From Streptomyces sp. ATexAB-D23 (lineage in GTDB: Bacteria; Actinomycetota; Actinomycetes; Streptomycetales; Streptomycetaceae): a stretch of 64,000 nucleotides of DNA. A model generated the notes under the pieces. That model worked only from the letters and a program-made list of their open reading frames with translations, did not search any database and was not told the origin of the DNA. Location of the stretch: the NCBI RefSeq assembly GCF_000373645.1, contig NZ_KB892019.1, positions 114 through 64,113 on the forward strand, given 5' to 3'. The translations under genes and the position numbers were made by a program. Shown here in pieces: positions 17,194 to 25,691 of this stretch (positions are counted from its first letter, which is position 1; each line of letters opens with the position of its first letter).

Positions 17194-17913
17194 TCAGCGG
17201 TCCTGGCCGAAGCGGTCGCCCACCGCGGCCGGCCGGCCGGTGACCCGGACGGCGTGCGCGGTCACGTAGTCGCCGGTCGCGTCCCGCTCGCCCTGCGCGT
17301 GGTTGTACTGCCCGGCGAACGTGTGCGTGCCGGCCGGGACCGTCCGGCCGGCCCTCAGCGTCCACCGGTAGACCAGGTAGCCGCCGTCCTCGGTCGCCGA
17401 CACGGTGAAGTCCGGCTCCGGCAGCGAACGCCAGGAGCCGGTGCTGTTCACCCCGCCGGTGAGCGCGATCCGCAGTTCCACGGTGAGCGAGGACAGCGGC
17501 TCGGTCGTCCGCAGCGTCACATTGCTCTGCGCCCAGTACGCGTTGCTGTGCGGGTCGACCACGCCGCCCGTCCACAGCGGCCCGTCCTCGGGGCGCAGCG
17601 CGCCGAGCGCCGGCGCCTTCCCGGGGGGCGAGGGCGAGGCGGACGAGGGTGCCGCGACTACCTGTCCGCCGCGTGCGTCACCCTTGCCGCCCGCCGATGT
17701 GACGGCGAACGTACCCGCCGCCAGCACCCCGCAGACCGCCGCTGTTGCACCCGCGACCCGCAGCCACGGGTGCGCGGCACGCGCCGGGCGTACGGCCCCG
17801 GTCACCGGGGCACCGGCCATGCCCCGCTCGACCCGGGCCAGCATCCGCTCCCGGTCGGGGCGGTGGGCCTCGGCGGCGTCCCGCAGCCGCCCGGTCAGCT
17901 CCTGGTCCTTCAC
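17194..17913 (-). CDS. Putative anti-sigma factor or sigma-associated single-pass membrane protein
   Basis: 239 residues: a cytoplasmic N-terminus with arginine-rich helices (KDQELTGRLRDAAEAHRPDRERM), one transmembrane helix (VAGATAAVCGVLAAGTFAVTS, about 62-82), then a Ser/Pro/Ala linker and an extracytoplasmic beta-rich domain. The order downstream of an ECF sigma gene and this topology suggest an anti-sigma role, but no zinc-binding HxxxCxxC motif is visible. The GTG at 17913 is chosen because GGAGGAG precedes it. The frame stays open further upstream through the palindrome, which is probably not translated here. Confidence 0.65.
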   Translation of the reverse strand: MKDQELTGRLRDAAEAHRPDRERMLARVERGMAGAPVTGAVRPARAAHPWLRVAGATAAVCGVLAAGTFAVTSAGGKGDARGGQVVAAPSSASPSPPGKAPALGALRPEDGPLWTGGVVDPHSNAYWAQSNVTLRTTEPLSSLTVELRIALTGGVNSTGSWRSLPEPDFTVSATEDGGYLVYRWTLRAGRTVPAGTHTFAGQYNHAQGERDATGDYVTAHAVRVTGRPAAVGDRFGQDR

Positions 17914-17976
17914 CGGTCTCCTCCGCTGTGCCGCGCCGCGACGGCCACCCGGACCCGCGCGGCGGGCGTCTCGGGC

Positions 17977-18148
17977 CTGGGGGACGTCCTGCCGATCAGG
18001 GTCGGACAGGCCGCGATGTCTGGTGCGGCACCTCGCCGCGTTGCCGGAGCATCCCGACAGCTCCGCTATCACGATGCTCCGGCGCCTTGCGATGCACCGC
18101 ACCAGACGCCCCGGCCTGTCCGACCCTGATCGGCAGGACGTCCCCCAG
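17977..18148. repeat. 172-base imperfect palindrome overlapping the 3' end of the sigma gene
   Basis: Positions 17977-18012 and 18113-18148 are perfect 36-base inverted copies. Pairing continues inward with mismatches (for example TCTGGTGCGG at 18019-18028 with CCGCACCAGA at 18097-18106, and GCCGGAGCATC at 18043-18053 with GATGCTCCGGC at 18073-18083), leaving a loop of about 19 bases. The right arm encodes the end of the sigma-4 region, and the left arm contains the sigma stop codon. It looks like an inverted duplication of the 3' end of the sigma gene, or a MITE-like insertion. Confidence 0.85.
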
Positions 18149-18700
18149 CAGCCGTTGCAGTTCCGCGACGGCGCGCGAGGTCTGGCTCTTCACCGTACCC
18201 ACCGAGATCCCCAGCACCAGCGAGGTGTCCCGCTCCGAGAGGTCGAAGGCGTGCCGCAGCACCACACAGGCGCGCTTGCGGAACGGCAGCCGGCGCAGCG
18301 CCTCCTGGACGTCGATCACCGCCGGCACGTCCGGACCGTCCGAGGTGCCGCCCTCCCCGCCGCGCGGCGCCCAGAACAGCGCGATCCGGCGGCGTTCGCG
18401 CACCGCGCTGCGGATGCGGGTCCTGGCGAGGTTGGCGACGACCCCGCGCGCGTACGCCACCGGGTGGCCGGCCTCGCGGACCCGGTCCCAGCGGTGCCAG
18501 AGCGCGAGCAGCGCGTCGGCCGCGAGATCGTCGGCGGCATCGGCCTCACCGGTCAGCAGATGGGCGAGGCGGGCGAGTTCGGCGTAGTGGGCCTCGAAGA
18601 ACTCATGGAACTCGGCGGCGGCATCGTCGACGGCTGCGCCCACAGCTACCTCGTCCCTGCGCTCGATCCCGTGCACCCCCGGCCCGTGCGGTGACGTCAC
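17996..18700 (-). CDS. ECF-type RNA polymerase sigma factor (SigE/SigM-like family)
   Basis: 234 residues. Region 2 spans about 28-95, with FFEAHYAELARLAHLLTG and ADDLAADALLALWHRWDR. Region 4 lies at about 130-185, with LRRLPFRKRACVVLRHAFDLSE and the recognition helix SVGTVKSQTSRAV. This is the so-called SigE-family layout of actinomycetes. The last 45 or so residues, after LQRLLGD, are encoded by the large palindrome and look unlike a normal sigma tail (rich in Arg, Gly, His, Pro). The GTG start at 18700 has no clear ribosome site and a later start is possible. The gene downstream may encode its regulator. Confidence 0.8.
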   Translation of the reverse strand: MTSPHGPGVHGIERRDEVAVGAAVDDAAAEFHEFFEAHYAELARLAHLLTGEADAADDLAADALLALWHRWDRVREAGHPVAYARGVVANLARTRIRSAVRERRRIALFWAPRGGEGGTSDGPDVPAVIDVQEALRRLPFRKRACVVLRHAFDLSERDTSLVLGISVGTVKSQTSRAVAELQRLLGDVLPIRVGQAGASGAVHRKAPEHRDSGAVGMLRQRGEVPHQTSRPVRP

Positions 18701-18760
18701 CGCCCGGAGTGCGGGGCGGGGCGTGAGCGTACCGCGTCCCGCAAGCGCTTCGACACGCCC

Positions 18761-20206
18761 CTACCGCCGCAGCGCCGCCTCCATCATCTTCCGGGCGATC
18801 GGCGCCGCGAGGCCGTTGCCGCTGACCTCGGAGGCGGCCGCGCCGGAGTCCTCCACGACCACCGCGACCGCCACCTCCTGGCCGCCGGACTTCGCGTACG
18901 AGGTGAACCAGGCGTACGGGGTGCTGCTGTTGTCCACGCCGTTCTCGGCGGTGCCCGTCTTGCCGCCCACCTCGGCGCCGGAGATCCGGGCGTTGGTGCC
19001 GGTGCCCTGCTCCACCACGGTGACCATGGCGCTGCGCAGCTGCTCGGCGGTGGACGCGGAGACGATCCGCTCCGTGTCGCCGTCCGCGAAGTCCTCCAGG
19101 GTGCCGCCGTCCCCGTCGGTCACCTTGGAGACCATGTGCGGGGCTGCCAGCTCACCGCCGTTGGCCAGAGCCGCCGAGACCATCGCCATCTGCAACGGGG
19201 TGGCGGTCACCTCGAACTGGCCGATGCCGGTGAGCGCCGTCTGCGCCTTGTCCATCTTTGTCGGGTACACGCTCTTCGAGGCCCGGACCGGCACGTCGAG
19301 CTTCTCGGTGTTGAAGCCGAACTTCTCCGCCATCGCCCGCACCTTGTCCTGCCCGAGGTCGGCGGCGACCTTGCCGAAGACGTTGTTGCACGAGTACTGG
19401 AGCGCCACGCGCAGCGAGGCGTTCTCGCAGGGGGCGGAGGCGCTCTCGTTCCTCAGGGGGGTGCTGGTGCCGGGCAGCGTGTACGGGCTGGGGCTCTTCG
19501 TCGGCTCGTCGACCGAGCCGTAGAGGCCGTTCTCCAGCGCGGCGGACGCCACCACCAGCTTGAACGTCGAACCGGGCGCCAGCGGCTGCCGCAGCGCCCG
19601 GTTGACCAGCGGCTTGTCCGGGTCGGTGAGCAGCTTCTGCCAGGTGTCGCCGTCGTTGGTCCCGCTGATCGTGGACGGGTCGTAGGAGGGCGAGGAGACC
19701 ATGCCGAGGATCTGTCCGCTCCGCGGGTCGATCGCCACGGCCGCGCCCTTGTCGTCCCCGAGCGCGTCGCGCGCCGCCTTCTGGACGTCCGGGTCGATCG
19801 TGGTCACGACGTCGCCGGGCTCGGCCTGCTTGCCGGTCAGCGCGTCCAGCGGATTCTTCAGCCGGTCGTCGGTGCCGTCGAGGACCGAGCTGTAGATCCC
19901 TTCCAACTGGGTGGAGCCGTACGCCTGCGAGCCGTAGCCGGTGACGGCCGAGTAGAGGTCACCTTGCGGGTAGGTCCGCTTGTACGCGAGGTCGCTGCCC
20001 TCCGTCCTCTTCGAGCCCGTGACCGGGGAGCCGGCCACGATGATGTCGCCCAGCGGCTGCGCGTACTGCGCGATGGTCTTCCGCCGGTTGTGGTCGTCGT
20101 CTGCGAGCGCCCGTGCCTGGTACGCCTGCACCCAGGTCGCCCGCCCCAGGAGGGCGAGGACCAGCAGCAGGCAGAAGACCGAGGCGCGCCTGATCGTCTT
20201 GTTCAT
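18761..20206 (-). CDS. Class B-type penicillin-binding protein (PbpA-like transpeptidase)
   Basis: 481 residues. One N-terminal membrane anchor (ASVFCLLLVLALLGRA) is followed by an N-terminal pedestal (about 40-135) and a transpeptidase domain. Active-site motifs are intact: SxxK in GSTFK (S213, K216), SxN in YSCNN (S272) and KTG in GGKTGTA (K416). This class cross-links peptidoglycan on the outer face of the membrane, and the small anchored type resembles the several PbpA paralogues of Streptomyces. ATG 20206 begins the recognisable family N-terminus (MNKTIRR); a GTG at 20263 behind GAGGAA is the alternative. It lies between the sigma gene and the two-component genes, all on the same strand. 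Confidence 0.9.
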   Translation of the reverse strand: MNKTIRRASVFCLLLVLALLGRATWVQAYQARALADDDHNRRKTIAQYAQPLGDIIVAGSPVTGSKRTEGSDLAYKRTYPQGDLYSAVTGYGSQAYGSTQLEGIYSSVLDGTDDRLKNPLDALTGKQAEPGDVVTTIDPDVQKAARDALGDDKGAAVAIDPRSGQILGMVSSPSYDPSTISGTNDGDTWQKLLTDPDKPLVNRALRQPLAPGSTFKLVVASAALENGLYGSVDEPTKSPSPYTLPGTSTPLRNESASAPCENASLRVALQYSCNNVFGKVAADLGQDKVRAMAEKFGFNTEKLDVPVRASKSVYPTKMDKAQTALTGIGQFEVTATPLQMAMVSAALANGGELAAPHMVSKVTDGDGGTLEDFADGDTERIVSASTAEQLRSAMVTVVEQGTGTNARISGAEVGGKTGTAENGVDNSSTPYAWFTSYAKSGGQEVAVAVVVEDSGAAASEVSGNGLAAPIARKMMEAALRR

Positions 20207-20301
20207 CCCGCTGGTGGGACGAGCGGGGCCCGGCGCTTCGTTCCCCGTTGTGCCGCTTCTCACCGATTCCTCATGTGGGGCGGGAGCGGGTGCCGGGCCA
20301 C

Positions 20302-20961
20302 TCAGCCGGGCGTGACGAACCCCGACTCGTACGCCGTGATGACGGCCTGTGTGCGGTCCCGGGCCCCGGTCTTCGCGAGTACCGCGGCCACATGCGTCTT
20401 GGCCGTCGCCGCGCCCACCGCCAGCCGGCCGGCGATCTCCGCGTTGGTCAGCCCCGCCGTCATCAGCCGCAGCACCTGTGCCTCCCGCTCGGTGAGCCGG
20501 GCGGCCCAGGGCGGGGCGGGGGCCGGCCGGGGCGTCCCGTACGCGGCGGCCAGCCGCCGCACGGCGGACGGGAACAGCAGCGAGTCGCCGCACGCCACCA
20601 GCCGCACCGCCCGCACCATCTCCTCGGCCGCCGCCCGCTTCAGCAGGAAGCCCGCCGCCCCCGCGCGCAGCGCCTCGTACACGTAGGCGTCGTGCTCGAA
20701 GGTGGTGACGACCAGGACGCGCGGGGCCGGGTCGGGACCGGCGAGGATCTGCTCGGTGGCCCGGATGCCGTCGGTCTCGGGCATCCGGACGTCCATCAGC
20801 ACCACATCGGGCCGCAGCGCCCGCACCACGGAGACCGCCTCGGCTCCGGTGGCGGCCTCCCCGACCACCTCAAGGCCGTCCTCCGCGTCCAGGATGGCCC
20901 GCAGGGCGGTGCGCACCATCTGTTCGTCGTCGGCCAGGACGATCCGGACCGTCGTGCTCAT
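20302..20961 (-). CDS. NarL/FixJ-type response regulator
   Basis: 219 residues. The receiver domain (1-120) has acidic pocket residues LADDE and the phosphoacceptor in LMDVRMPE (D57); K at FLLKRA is the switch lysine. The C-terminal LuxR-type helix-turn-helix (about 150-215) reads LTEREAQVLRLMTAGLTNAEIA. It overlaps the kinase gene by ATGA and has GAAGGAG before the ATG, so both partners are made together. Targets are unknown; the adjacent penicillin-binding protein gene is one candidate. Confidence 0.92.
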   Translation of the reverse strand: MSTTVRIVLADDEQMVRTALRAILDAEDGLEVVGEAATGAEAVSVVRALRPDVVLMDVRMPETDGIRATEQILAGPDPAPRVLVVTTFEHDAYVYEALRAGAAGFLLKRAAAEEMVRAVRLVACGDSLLFPSAVRRLAAAYGTPRPAPAPPWAARLTEREAQVLRLMTAGLTNAEIAGRLAVGAATAKTHVAAVLAKTGARDRTQAVITAYESGFVTPG

Positions 20962-22223
20962 CGTCGCTCCTTCACGGGTGTGTTCAGGGGGAGGCGGGCG
21001 GCCAGCCGCCACACGCCGTCGTCGCGGGGCCCGGACTCCGTCGTGCCGCCCAGCAGCAGGGCGCGCTCCGCGATGCCGGTCAGGCCGCGCCCGCCACCGG
21101 GGCGGGCCGTCGGCGGACCCGGCGTCAGCGCGCTGTCCAGGACGAGCCCCAGCTCCCGGGGGCCGACGTCGACGCGCAGCCGGACCGGCGAACCGGGCGC
21201 GCCGTGCCGCAGCGCGTTGCTCAGTCCCTCCTGCACGATCCGGTACGCCTCGGCCGACACCGGTCCGGGGACCGTGCCCGGGTCGCCGTCGGCCGTGTAC
21301 CGCACGGGCACCCCGCACCGGGCCAGCAGGTCGCCCAGCGCGTCGAGCCCCGGTCCGGCGGGTGTGCCGGGCCCTTCGCCGCCCTGCCGCAACAGCCCGA
21401 GCACCGCGTCGAGTTCGCCGACCGTGCGGCGCGTGGTCTCCTCGATCGCGGTGAGCGCCCGGCGGGCGAACTCCGGGTCGCTGTCCAGGACCCGGCGGGC
21501 CGCCCCCGCCTGGAGGGTGACGGCGCTCAGCGCGTGGCCGACCGAGTCGTGCAGCTCGCGGGCGAGGCGGTTGCGTACGGCGAGATCGGCGGCCCGGCGT
21601 TCGGCGGCGGCCAGCCGGTCGTCCGGGGTGGGGCCGAGCAGCACCGGGGCCCGGCCGGCGAGCAGGGCCCCGGCCGCCGTCGCGCAGCCCGCCAGCGCGA
21701 GGAGCATGGCCGCCCCGGCCGGGGGCGCGAGGACCAGGATCCAGGGCCGGTCCAGGGCCGGGGGGACGTGCGGGACGAAGGAGTCGCGCAGGGCGGCGAA
21801 GAGCGGCAGTCCCATGACGCAGACGGCGAACGGGACGAGCGCCAGGGTCATTCCGCTGATGACGCCGCCGAGCCCGACGTGCAGCGTGAACCAGGCGGAG
21901 CAGCGGACCCGCGCCTGCCGGGAACGGCCGGGGCCGTCCGCGAGCGGCCGGTCCGGGGCGAGATCGCACAGGGCGCGGGCGGCGGCCACCGAGAGGGGCC
22001 GGGCGGTGGGCAGCAGGGCGGTGACGGCGGCCATCGGCAGGGCGCAGGCCAGAGCGGTGAGTTGGGCGGGCAGCGAGGTGAAGGCGCTCGTGCCGGGCGC
22101 GTACAAGCCGACGAACACCGTTCCGACCAGGAAGTACGGCATCAGCAGGGCGCCGCCGACGATCAGGTGCAGCCAGCGCATCCGGGCCCGCCGGCCCAGG
22201 AGCCGGCCTATGAGCGGGGTCAT
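20958..22223 (-). CDS. Sensor histidine kinase (HisKA_3 type)
   Basis: 421 residues. The N-terminal half has about four membrane helices without a recognisable sensor domain. The dimerisation box is RLARELHDSVGHALS, with the phosphorylated histidine at H225, and the HATPase_c domain follows (YRIVQEGLSNALRHG, then GGGRGLTGIAERA). This is the usual partner of NarL regulators. The start overlaps the small membrane protein gene upstream (ATGA at 22220-22223), so the three form one operon. Confidence 0.9.
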   Translation of the reverse strand: MTPLIGRLLGRRARMRWLHLIVGGALLMPYFLVGTVFVGLYAPGTSAFTSLPAQLTALACALPMAAVTALLPTARPLSVAAARALCDLAPDRPLADGPGRSRQARVRCSAWFTLHVGLGGVISGMTLALVPFAVCVMGLPLFAALRDSFVPHVPPALDRPWILVLAPPAGAAMLLALAGCATAAGALLAGRAPVLLGPTPDDRLAAAERRAADLAVRNRLARELHDSVGHALSAVTLQAGAARRVLDSDPEFARRALTAIEETTRRTVGELDAVLGLLRQGGEGPGTPAGPGLDALGDLLARCGVPVRYTADGDPGTVPGPVSAEAYRIVQEGLSNALRHGAPGSPVRLRVDVGPRELGLVLDSALTPGPPTARPGGGRGLTGIAERALLLGGTTESGPRDDGVWRLAARLPLNTPVKERR

Positions 22224-22519
22224 GCGGGGGCGCCCCGCGAACCGGCCGCGCGCTCCGCGAGGAAGTACGCGCCGAGGGCCACCACCAGCGTTCCGACCAG
22301 CATCCGCACAGCGTAGGTGAGCGCCATGCCGGGGGTGTCCCCCTCGGCACGGCCCGGTGAGGCGGGGCTCGGCCGGCCGCCCCGGCAGGCCGCCGCCCCG
22401 GAACCGCACCACTCCGGTGCGCGCGGCACCGGCAGCGCGGACCGGCGGAAGGCGGGCAGCGCGGTGCGCAGGGGGCGGGGGGCCGTCGCGGGAACGGGCG
22501 GGGCGGAGACCGGCGTCAT
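22220..22519 (-). CDS. Small single-pass membrane protein upstream of the kinase
   Basis: 99 residues if read from ATG 22519. The proline- and arginine-rich first 64 residues show no domain. The last 35, starting at an internal ATG at 22327, are a compact membrane helix (MLVGTLVVALGAYFLAERAAG). The true product may be only this 35-residue peptide. Its stop overlaps the kinase start by ATGA, which argues that the 3' part is translated and coupled. It could be a kinase accessory protein; no function can be assigned. Confidence 0.45.
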   Translation of the reverse strand: MTPVSAPPVPATAPRPLRTALPAFRRSALPVPRAPEWCGSGAAACRGGRPSPASPGRAEGDTPGMALTYAVRMLVGTLVVALGAYFLAERAAGSRGAPA

Positions 22520-22605
22520 GCCCCCACGCTGCCGGACGGCGCGTCGCCGCACGTCCTGCCGGATGACGATCCGCCTCCGCCGCGCGGGGGAGGCCGGCCG
22601 GGCGG

Positions 22606-23376
22606 TCAGAGCCGCCGGGTGGCGAGCGTCAGGCGGTCGCGCGCGTCGAACAGCGCGTCCTTGACCATCTGCTCGTGTGCGGGCGTCAGCCGGGCGACCG
22701 GCACCGAGCAGCTGATGGCGTCCCTGGCCGGGGTGCGATAGGGGACGGCGACACCGAAGCAGCGCAGCCCCAGGGTGTTCTCCTCGCGGTCCACCGCGTA
22801 CCCCTGCTCGCGGATCTGGTGCAGCTCCCCGATGAGCTTCTCCCGGTCCGTCAGGGTGTGTTCGGTGAGCGCGGGCAGCGTCTCGGGCAGCATCTTGCGG
22901 ACCTGCTCGTCGCTGTAGGTGGCCAGCAGCGCCTTGCCGAGCGAGGTGGAGTGGGCGGGCAGCCGGCGGCCGACGCGGGTGAAGGGGCGCAGGTAGTGCT
23001 GGGACTGGCGGGTGGCGAGGTAGACCACGTTGGTCCCGTCGAGCCGGGCCAGGTGGATGGTCTCGGTGGTGTCGTCGGAGAGCCGGTCCAGGGTGGGGCG
23101 GGCCGCGGCGACCACCTCGTCCCCGTCGATGTACGAGGTGCCGACGAGCAGGGCCCGTACGCCGATCCCGTACCGGGTGCCCGTCGCGTCCGTCTCCACC
23201 CAGCCCAGCTCGACCAGGGTGCGCAGCAGCATGTAGAGGCTGGACTTGGGGTATCCGACGGCCTCCTGGACCGCGGCGAGCGAATGCATGCCGGGCCGCC
23301 CGGCGAAGTACTCCAGCAGTTCCACCGTCCGTACCGCGGACTTGACCTGCGCTCCACCCGACTCGGCAACCGACAT
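22606..23376 (-). CDS. IclR family transcriptional regulator
   Basis: 256 residues. The N-terminal winged helix (about 10-75) includes ALAAVQEAVGYPKSSLYMLLRTL-type sequence. The C-terminal IclR effector domain (85-250) shows LGKALLATY and a GLRCFGVAVPY stretch with the typical conserved cysteine. The ATG at 23376 has GGAAGGGG just upstream. It is divergent from a 2-oxoglutarate semialdehyde-type dehydrogenase gene with a palindrome between them, and a second copy of that site precedes the ABC importer at 7307. A role as pectin or uronate-catabolism regulator (KdgR-like) is a reasonable inference. Confidence 0.9.
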   Translation of the reverse strand: MSVAESGGAQVKSAVRTVELLEYFAGRPGMHSLAAVQEAVGYPKSSLYMLLRTLVELGWVETDATGTRYGIGVRALLVGTSYIDGDEVVAAARPTLDRLSDDTTETIHLARLDGTNVVYLATRQSQHYLRPFTRVGRRLPAHSTSLGKALLATYSDEQVRKMLPETLPALTEHTLTDREKLIGELHQIREQGYAVDREENTLGLRCFGVAVPYRTPARDAISCSVPVARLTPAHEQMVKDALFDARDRLTLATRRL

Positions 23377-23477
23377 CGCCCTACGCCCCTTCCAGCCCAC
23401 CGACGAAACCCCGGGACTTCTTGCCAACACCGAACGCCCGGAAATAGAGTCGCTTCATATTCACGATCAGGAACTCT

Positions 23478-23493
23478 GTTCAGAATACCGAAC
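23478..23493. promoter_or_regulatory. Candidate IclR operator between iclR and the aldehyde dehydrogenase gene
   Basis: GTTCAGAATACCGAAC matches the site at 7200 in 13 of 16 positions (GTTC, AC/CGAAC conserved). A further half-site-like ATACCGGAC follows at about 23499-23508. The location allows both autoregulation and control of the dehydrogenase. Confidence 0.6.
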
Positions 23494-23542
23494 AACTTAT
23501 ACCGGACAGCGTCTGATGTGCGGCAGTGGAGCGGAAGGAATC

Positions 23543-25066
23543 ATGGTGGCAGCAGCACCAGTCTGGAGCGTCGACCCCCGCACCGGGAACCCGCGCGAGC
23601 AGGTTGCGGTGGAGGCCACAGCCGAGGAGGTCGACCGCGCGGTCAGGGCCGCCCACGCCGTACGCGGCTCGCTGGCCGACCGCACCGTGCGCGCCGCCTT
23701 CCTGCGCACCGCGGCCGAGCTGCTCACCGAGGCCGGTGACCACGTCATCGAGGCCGCCGACGCCGAGACGGCCCTCGGCCCGGCCCGGCTGACCGGTGAA
23801 CTCGCGCGCACCGCAGCCCAGTTGCGGGCCTTCGCGGAGGTCGTCGACGAGGGCGCCTACCTCGACATCCACATCGACCACGAGGACGCCACCCGCACCC
23901 CGCCCTGGCCCGACCTGCGCCGCTACAAGATCCCGCTCGGTGTCGTCGCCGTCTACGCGGCCAGCAACTTCCCGCTCGCCTTCTCCGTCCCCGGCGGCGA
24001 CACCGCCAGCGCCCTCGCGGCCGGCTGCCCCGTCGTCGTCAAGGCCCACCCCGACCACCCCGCGACCTCCGAGCTGTGCGCCTCCGTGCTGCGCCGGGCC
24101 GCCGCAAGGGTCGGCCTGCCCGAGGACGTCGTCACCCTCCTGCACGGCTTCGAGGCCGGAGTCGCCCTCGTCAAGCACCCCCTCGTCGGCGCCGCGGGCT
24201 TCACCGGCTCGGTGCGCGGCGGACGCGCCCTGTTCGACGCGGCGGCCGCCCGGCCGGTCCCCATCCCCTTCCACGGCGAGCTCGGCTCCCTCAACCCCGT
24301 CGTCGTCACCGGGGCGGCCGCCGCCGAGCGCGGCGAGCAGATCGGTACGGGCCTGGCCGGCTCGATGACCATGGGCGCGGGCCAGTTCTGCACGAAGCCC
24401 GGATTCGTCCTGGCCCCCGAGGGCGAGGGCGGCGACCGCTTCCTGAAGTCCCTCACCGAGGCCGTCAGCGACAGCGAGGCCGGCGTCCTGCTCGACCACC
24501 GGATGCGCGACGCCTTCCTCGCCGGGGTCACCGAGCGGACCGCGCTCCCGGACGTGGACGCCCCGGTCACCCCCGGCGCGGGCGGCGAACACACGGTCGC
24601 GGCCGGCTTCCTGACGGTCCCGGCCCGGCTGCTCACCGCCGAGGGCCCGCACGACGCGCTCCTGGAGGAGTGCTTCGGCCCCGTCACCGTCGTCGCCCGC
24701 TATGCCTCCGAGGACGAGATCACCGCCGTCCTGTCCCGGCTGCCCGGCAACCTCACCGCCACCCTCCACATCGCCACCGACGAGGCCGGCGGCAGCGCGT
24801 CCGGGCTCCTCGCCGAGCTCACCCCCCTCGCCGGCCGCGTCCTCGTCAACGGCTGGCCGACCGGCGTCGCCGTCGCCCCCGCCCAGCACCACGGCGGCCC
24901 CTACCCGGCCACCACCTCCACCTCCACCTCGGTCGGCGCCACCGCGATCGAACGCTGGCTGCGCCCCGTCAGCTACCAGACCACCCCCGAAGCGCTGCTC
25001 CCGCCGGAGCTGCGCGAGGACAACCCGCTGGGCCTGCCCCGCCGCGTGAACGGACGACCCGCATGA
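23543..25066 (+). CDS. NADP-type aldehyde dehydrogenase, probable 2,5-dioxovalerate (2-oxoglutarate semialdehyde) dehydrogenase
   Basis: 507 residues of the ALDH superfamily in the subgroup that ends hexarate and pentonate routes. Conserved parts: SNFPLAFSVPGGDTASALAAG (cofactor region), HGELGSLNP with the general-base Glu near 246, and GAGQFCTKPG with catalytic C283. It oxidises 2-oxoglutarate semialdehyde to 2-oxoglutarate, the shared product of KdgD and of the IlvD/DapA pair. ATG 23543 has GGAAGGA upstream. The stop overlaps the DUF1349 gene by ATGA. The adjacent IclR gene and operator indicate substrate-induced expression. Confidence 0.88.
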   Translation: MVAAAPVWSVDPRTGNPREQVAVEATAEEVDRAVRAAHAVRGSLADRTVRAAFLRTAAELLTEAGDHVIEAADAETALGPARLTGELARTAAQLRAFAEVVDEGAYLDIHIDHEDATRTPPWPDLRRYKIPLGVVAVYAASNFPLAFSVPGGDTASALAAGCPVVVKAHPDHPATSELCASVLRRAAARVGLPEDVVTLLHGFEAGVALVKHPLVGAAGFTGSVRGGRALFDAAAARPVPIPFHGELGSLNPVVVTGAAAAERGEQIGTGLAGSMTMGAGQFCTKPGFVLAPEGEGGDRFLKSLTEAVSDSEAGVLLDHRMRDAFLAGVTERTALPDVDAPVTPGAGGEHTVAAGFLTVPARLLTAEGPHDALLEECFGPVTVVARYASEDEITAVLSRLPGNLTATLHIATDEAGGSASGLLAELTPLAGRVLVNGWPTGVAVAPAQHHGGPYPATTSTSTSVGATAIERWLRPVSYQTTPEALLPPELREDNPLGLPRRVNGRPA

Positions 25067-25674
25067 CCACCACCCTCCCCGAACTCCCCTTCGCTCTGGA
25101 GCCGTTCGGCCCGGACGCCGGATGGAGCTACGAGAACGGCGTGCTCACCGGCCGTGCCGGTGCCCGCCAGGACCGCTTCGTCCCGCCGGGCGGCGACAGC
25201 CTGGAATCCGTCAGCGACGCGCCCCGGCTGCTGGGCCCCGCCCCGGAGGGCGACTTCCAGCTGGTCGCCCGGGTGCGGGCCGGCTTCGCCGCCGCCTTCG
25301 ACGCGGCCGTCCTCTACCTGCACGTCGGCGACCACGAGTGGGCGAAGCTCTGCCTGGAGCTCTCCCCGGACCACCCGACCATCTGCACCGTCGTCACCCG
25401 CGGTCACTCCGACGACGTCAACTCCTACGTCGTGGACGGCGACAGCCACTGGCTGCGCCTGAGCCGCACGGGCCACTCCTTCGCGTTCCACGCGTCGGCC
25501 GACGGCGAGAAGTGGACCTTCGTCCGCGTCTTCGCCCTCGGCACGCCGGAGCGGTCGGCCGCCGCCTCCATCGGCTTCCTCGCCCAGTCACCCACGGGCG
25601 AGGGCTGCGAGGTGTCCTTCGACCGGATCGCGTTCCGGCCGGCCGCCCCGGCCGACCTCCGCGACGGCAGCTGA
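25063..25674 (+). CDS. DUF1349 domain protein (concanavalin A-like fold)
   Basis: 203 residues covering a single DUF1349 beta-jelly-roll. Family features include RFVPPGGDSL, VLYLHVGDHEWAKLCLELS, a Trp-containing HWLRLSR and SFDRIAFRP at the end. The fold is related to the accessory sandwich of GH43 enzymes and to DUF1080-like glycan proteins, but there is no established reaction. There is no signal peptide, so it is cytoplasmic. It is coupled by ATGA to the aldehyde dehydrogenase, which places it in the same sugar-acid context. Confidence 0.85.
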   Translation: MTTTLPELPFALEPFGPDAGWSYENGVLTGRAGARQDRFVPPGGDSLESVSDAPRLLGPAPEGDFQLVARVRAGFAAAFDAAVLYLHVGDHEWAKLCLELSPDHPTICTVVTRGHSDDVNSYVVDGDSHWLRLSRTGHSFAFHASADGEKWTFVRVFALGTPERSAAASIGFLAQSPTGEGCEVSFDRIAFRPAAPADLRDGS

Positions 25675-25691
25675 CGGAGCGCCGGAGACGG

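Noticed and set aside
17194..18102. 302-residue version of the anti-sigma-like protein
   Set aside because: The extra 63 residues come from the palindrome; a strong GGAGGAG site precedes the GTG at 17913.
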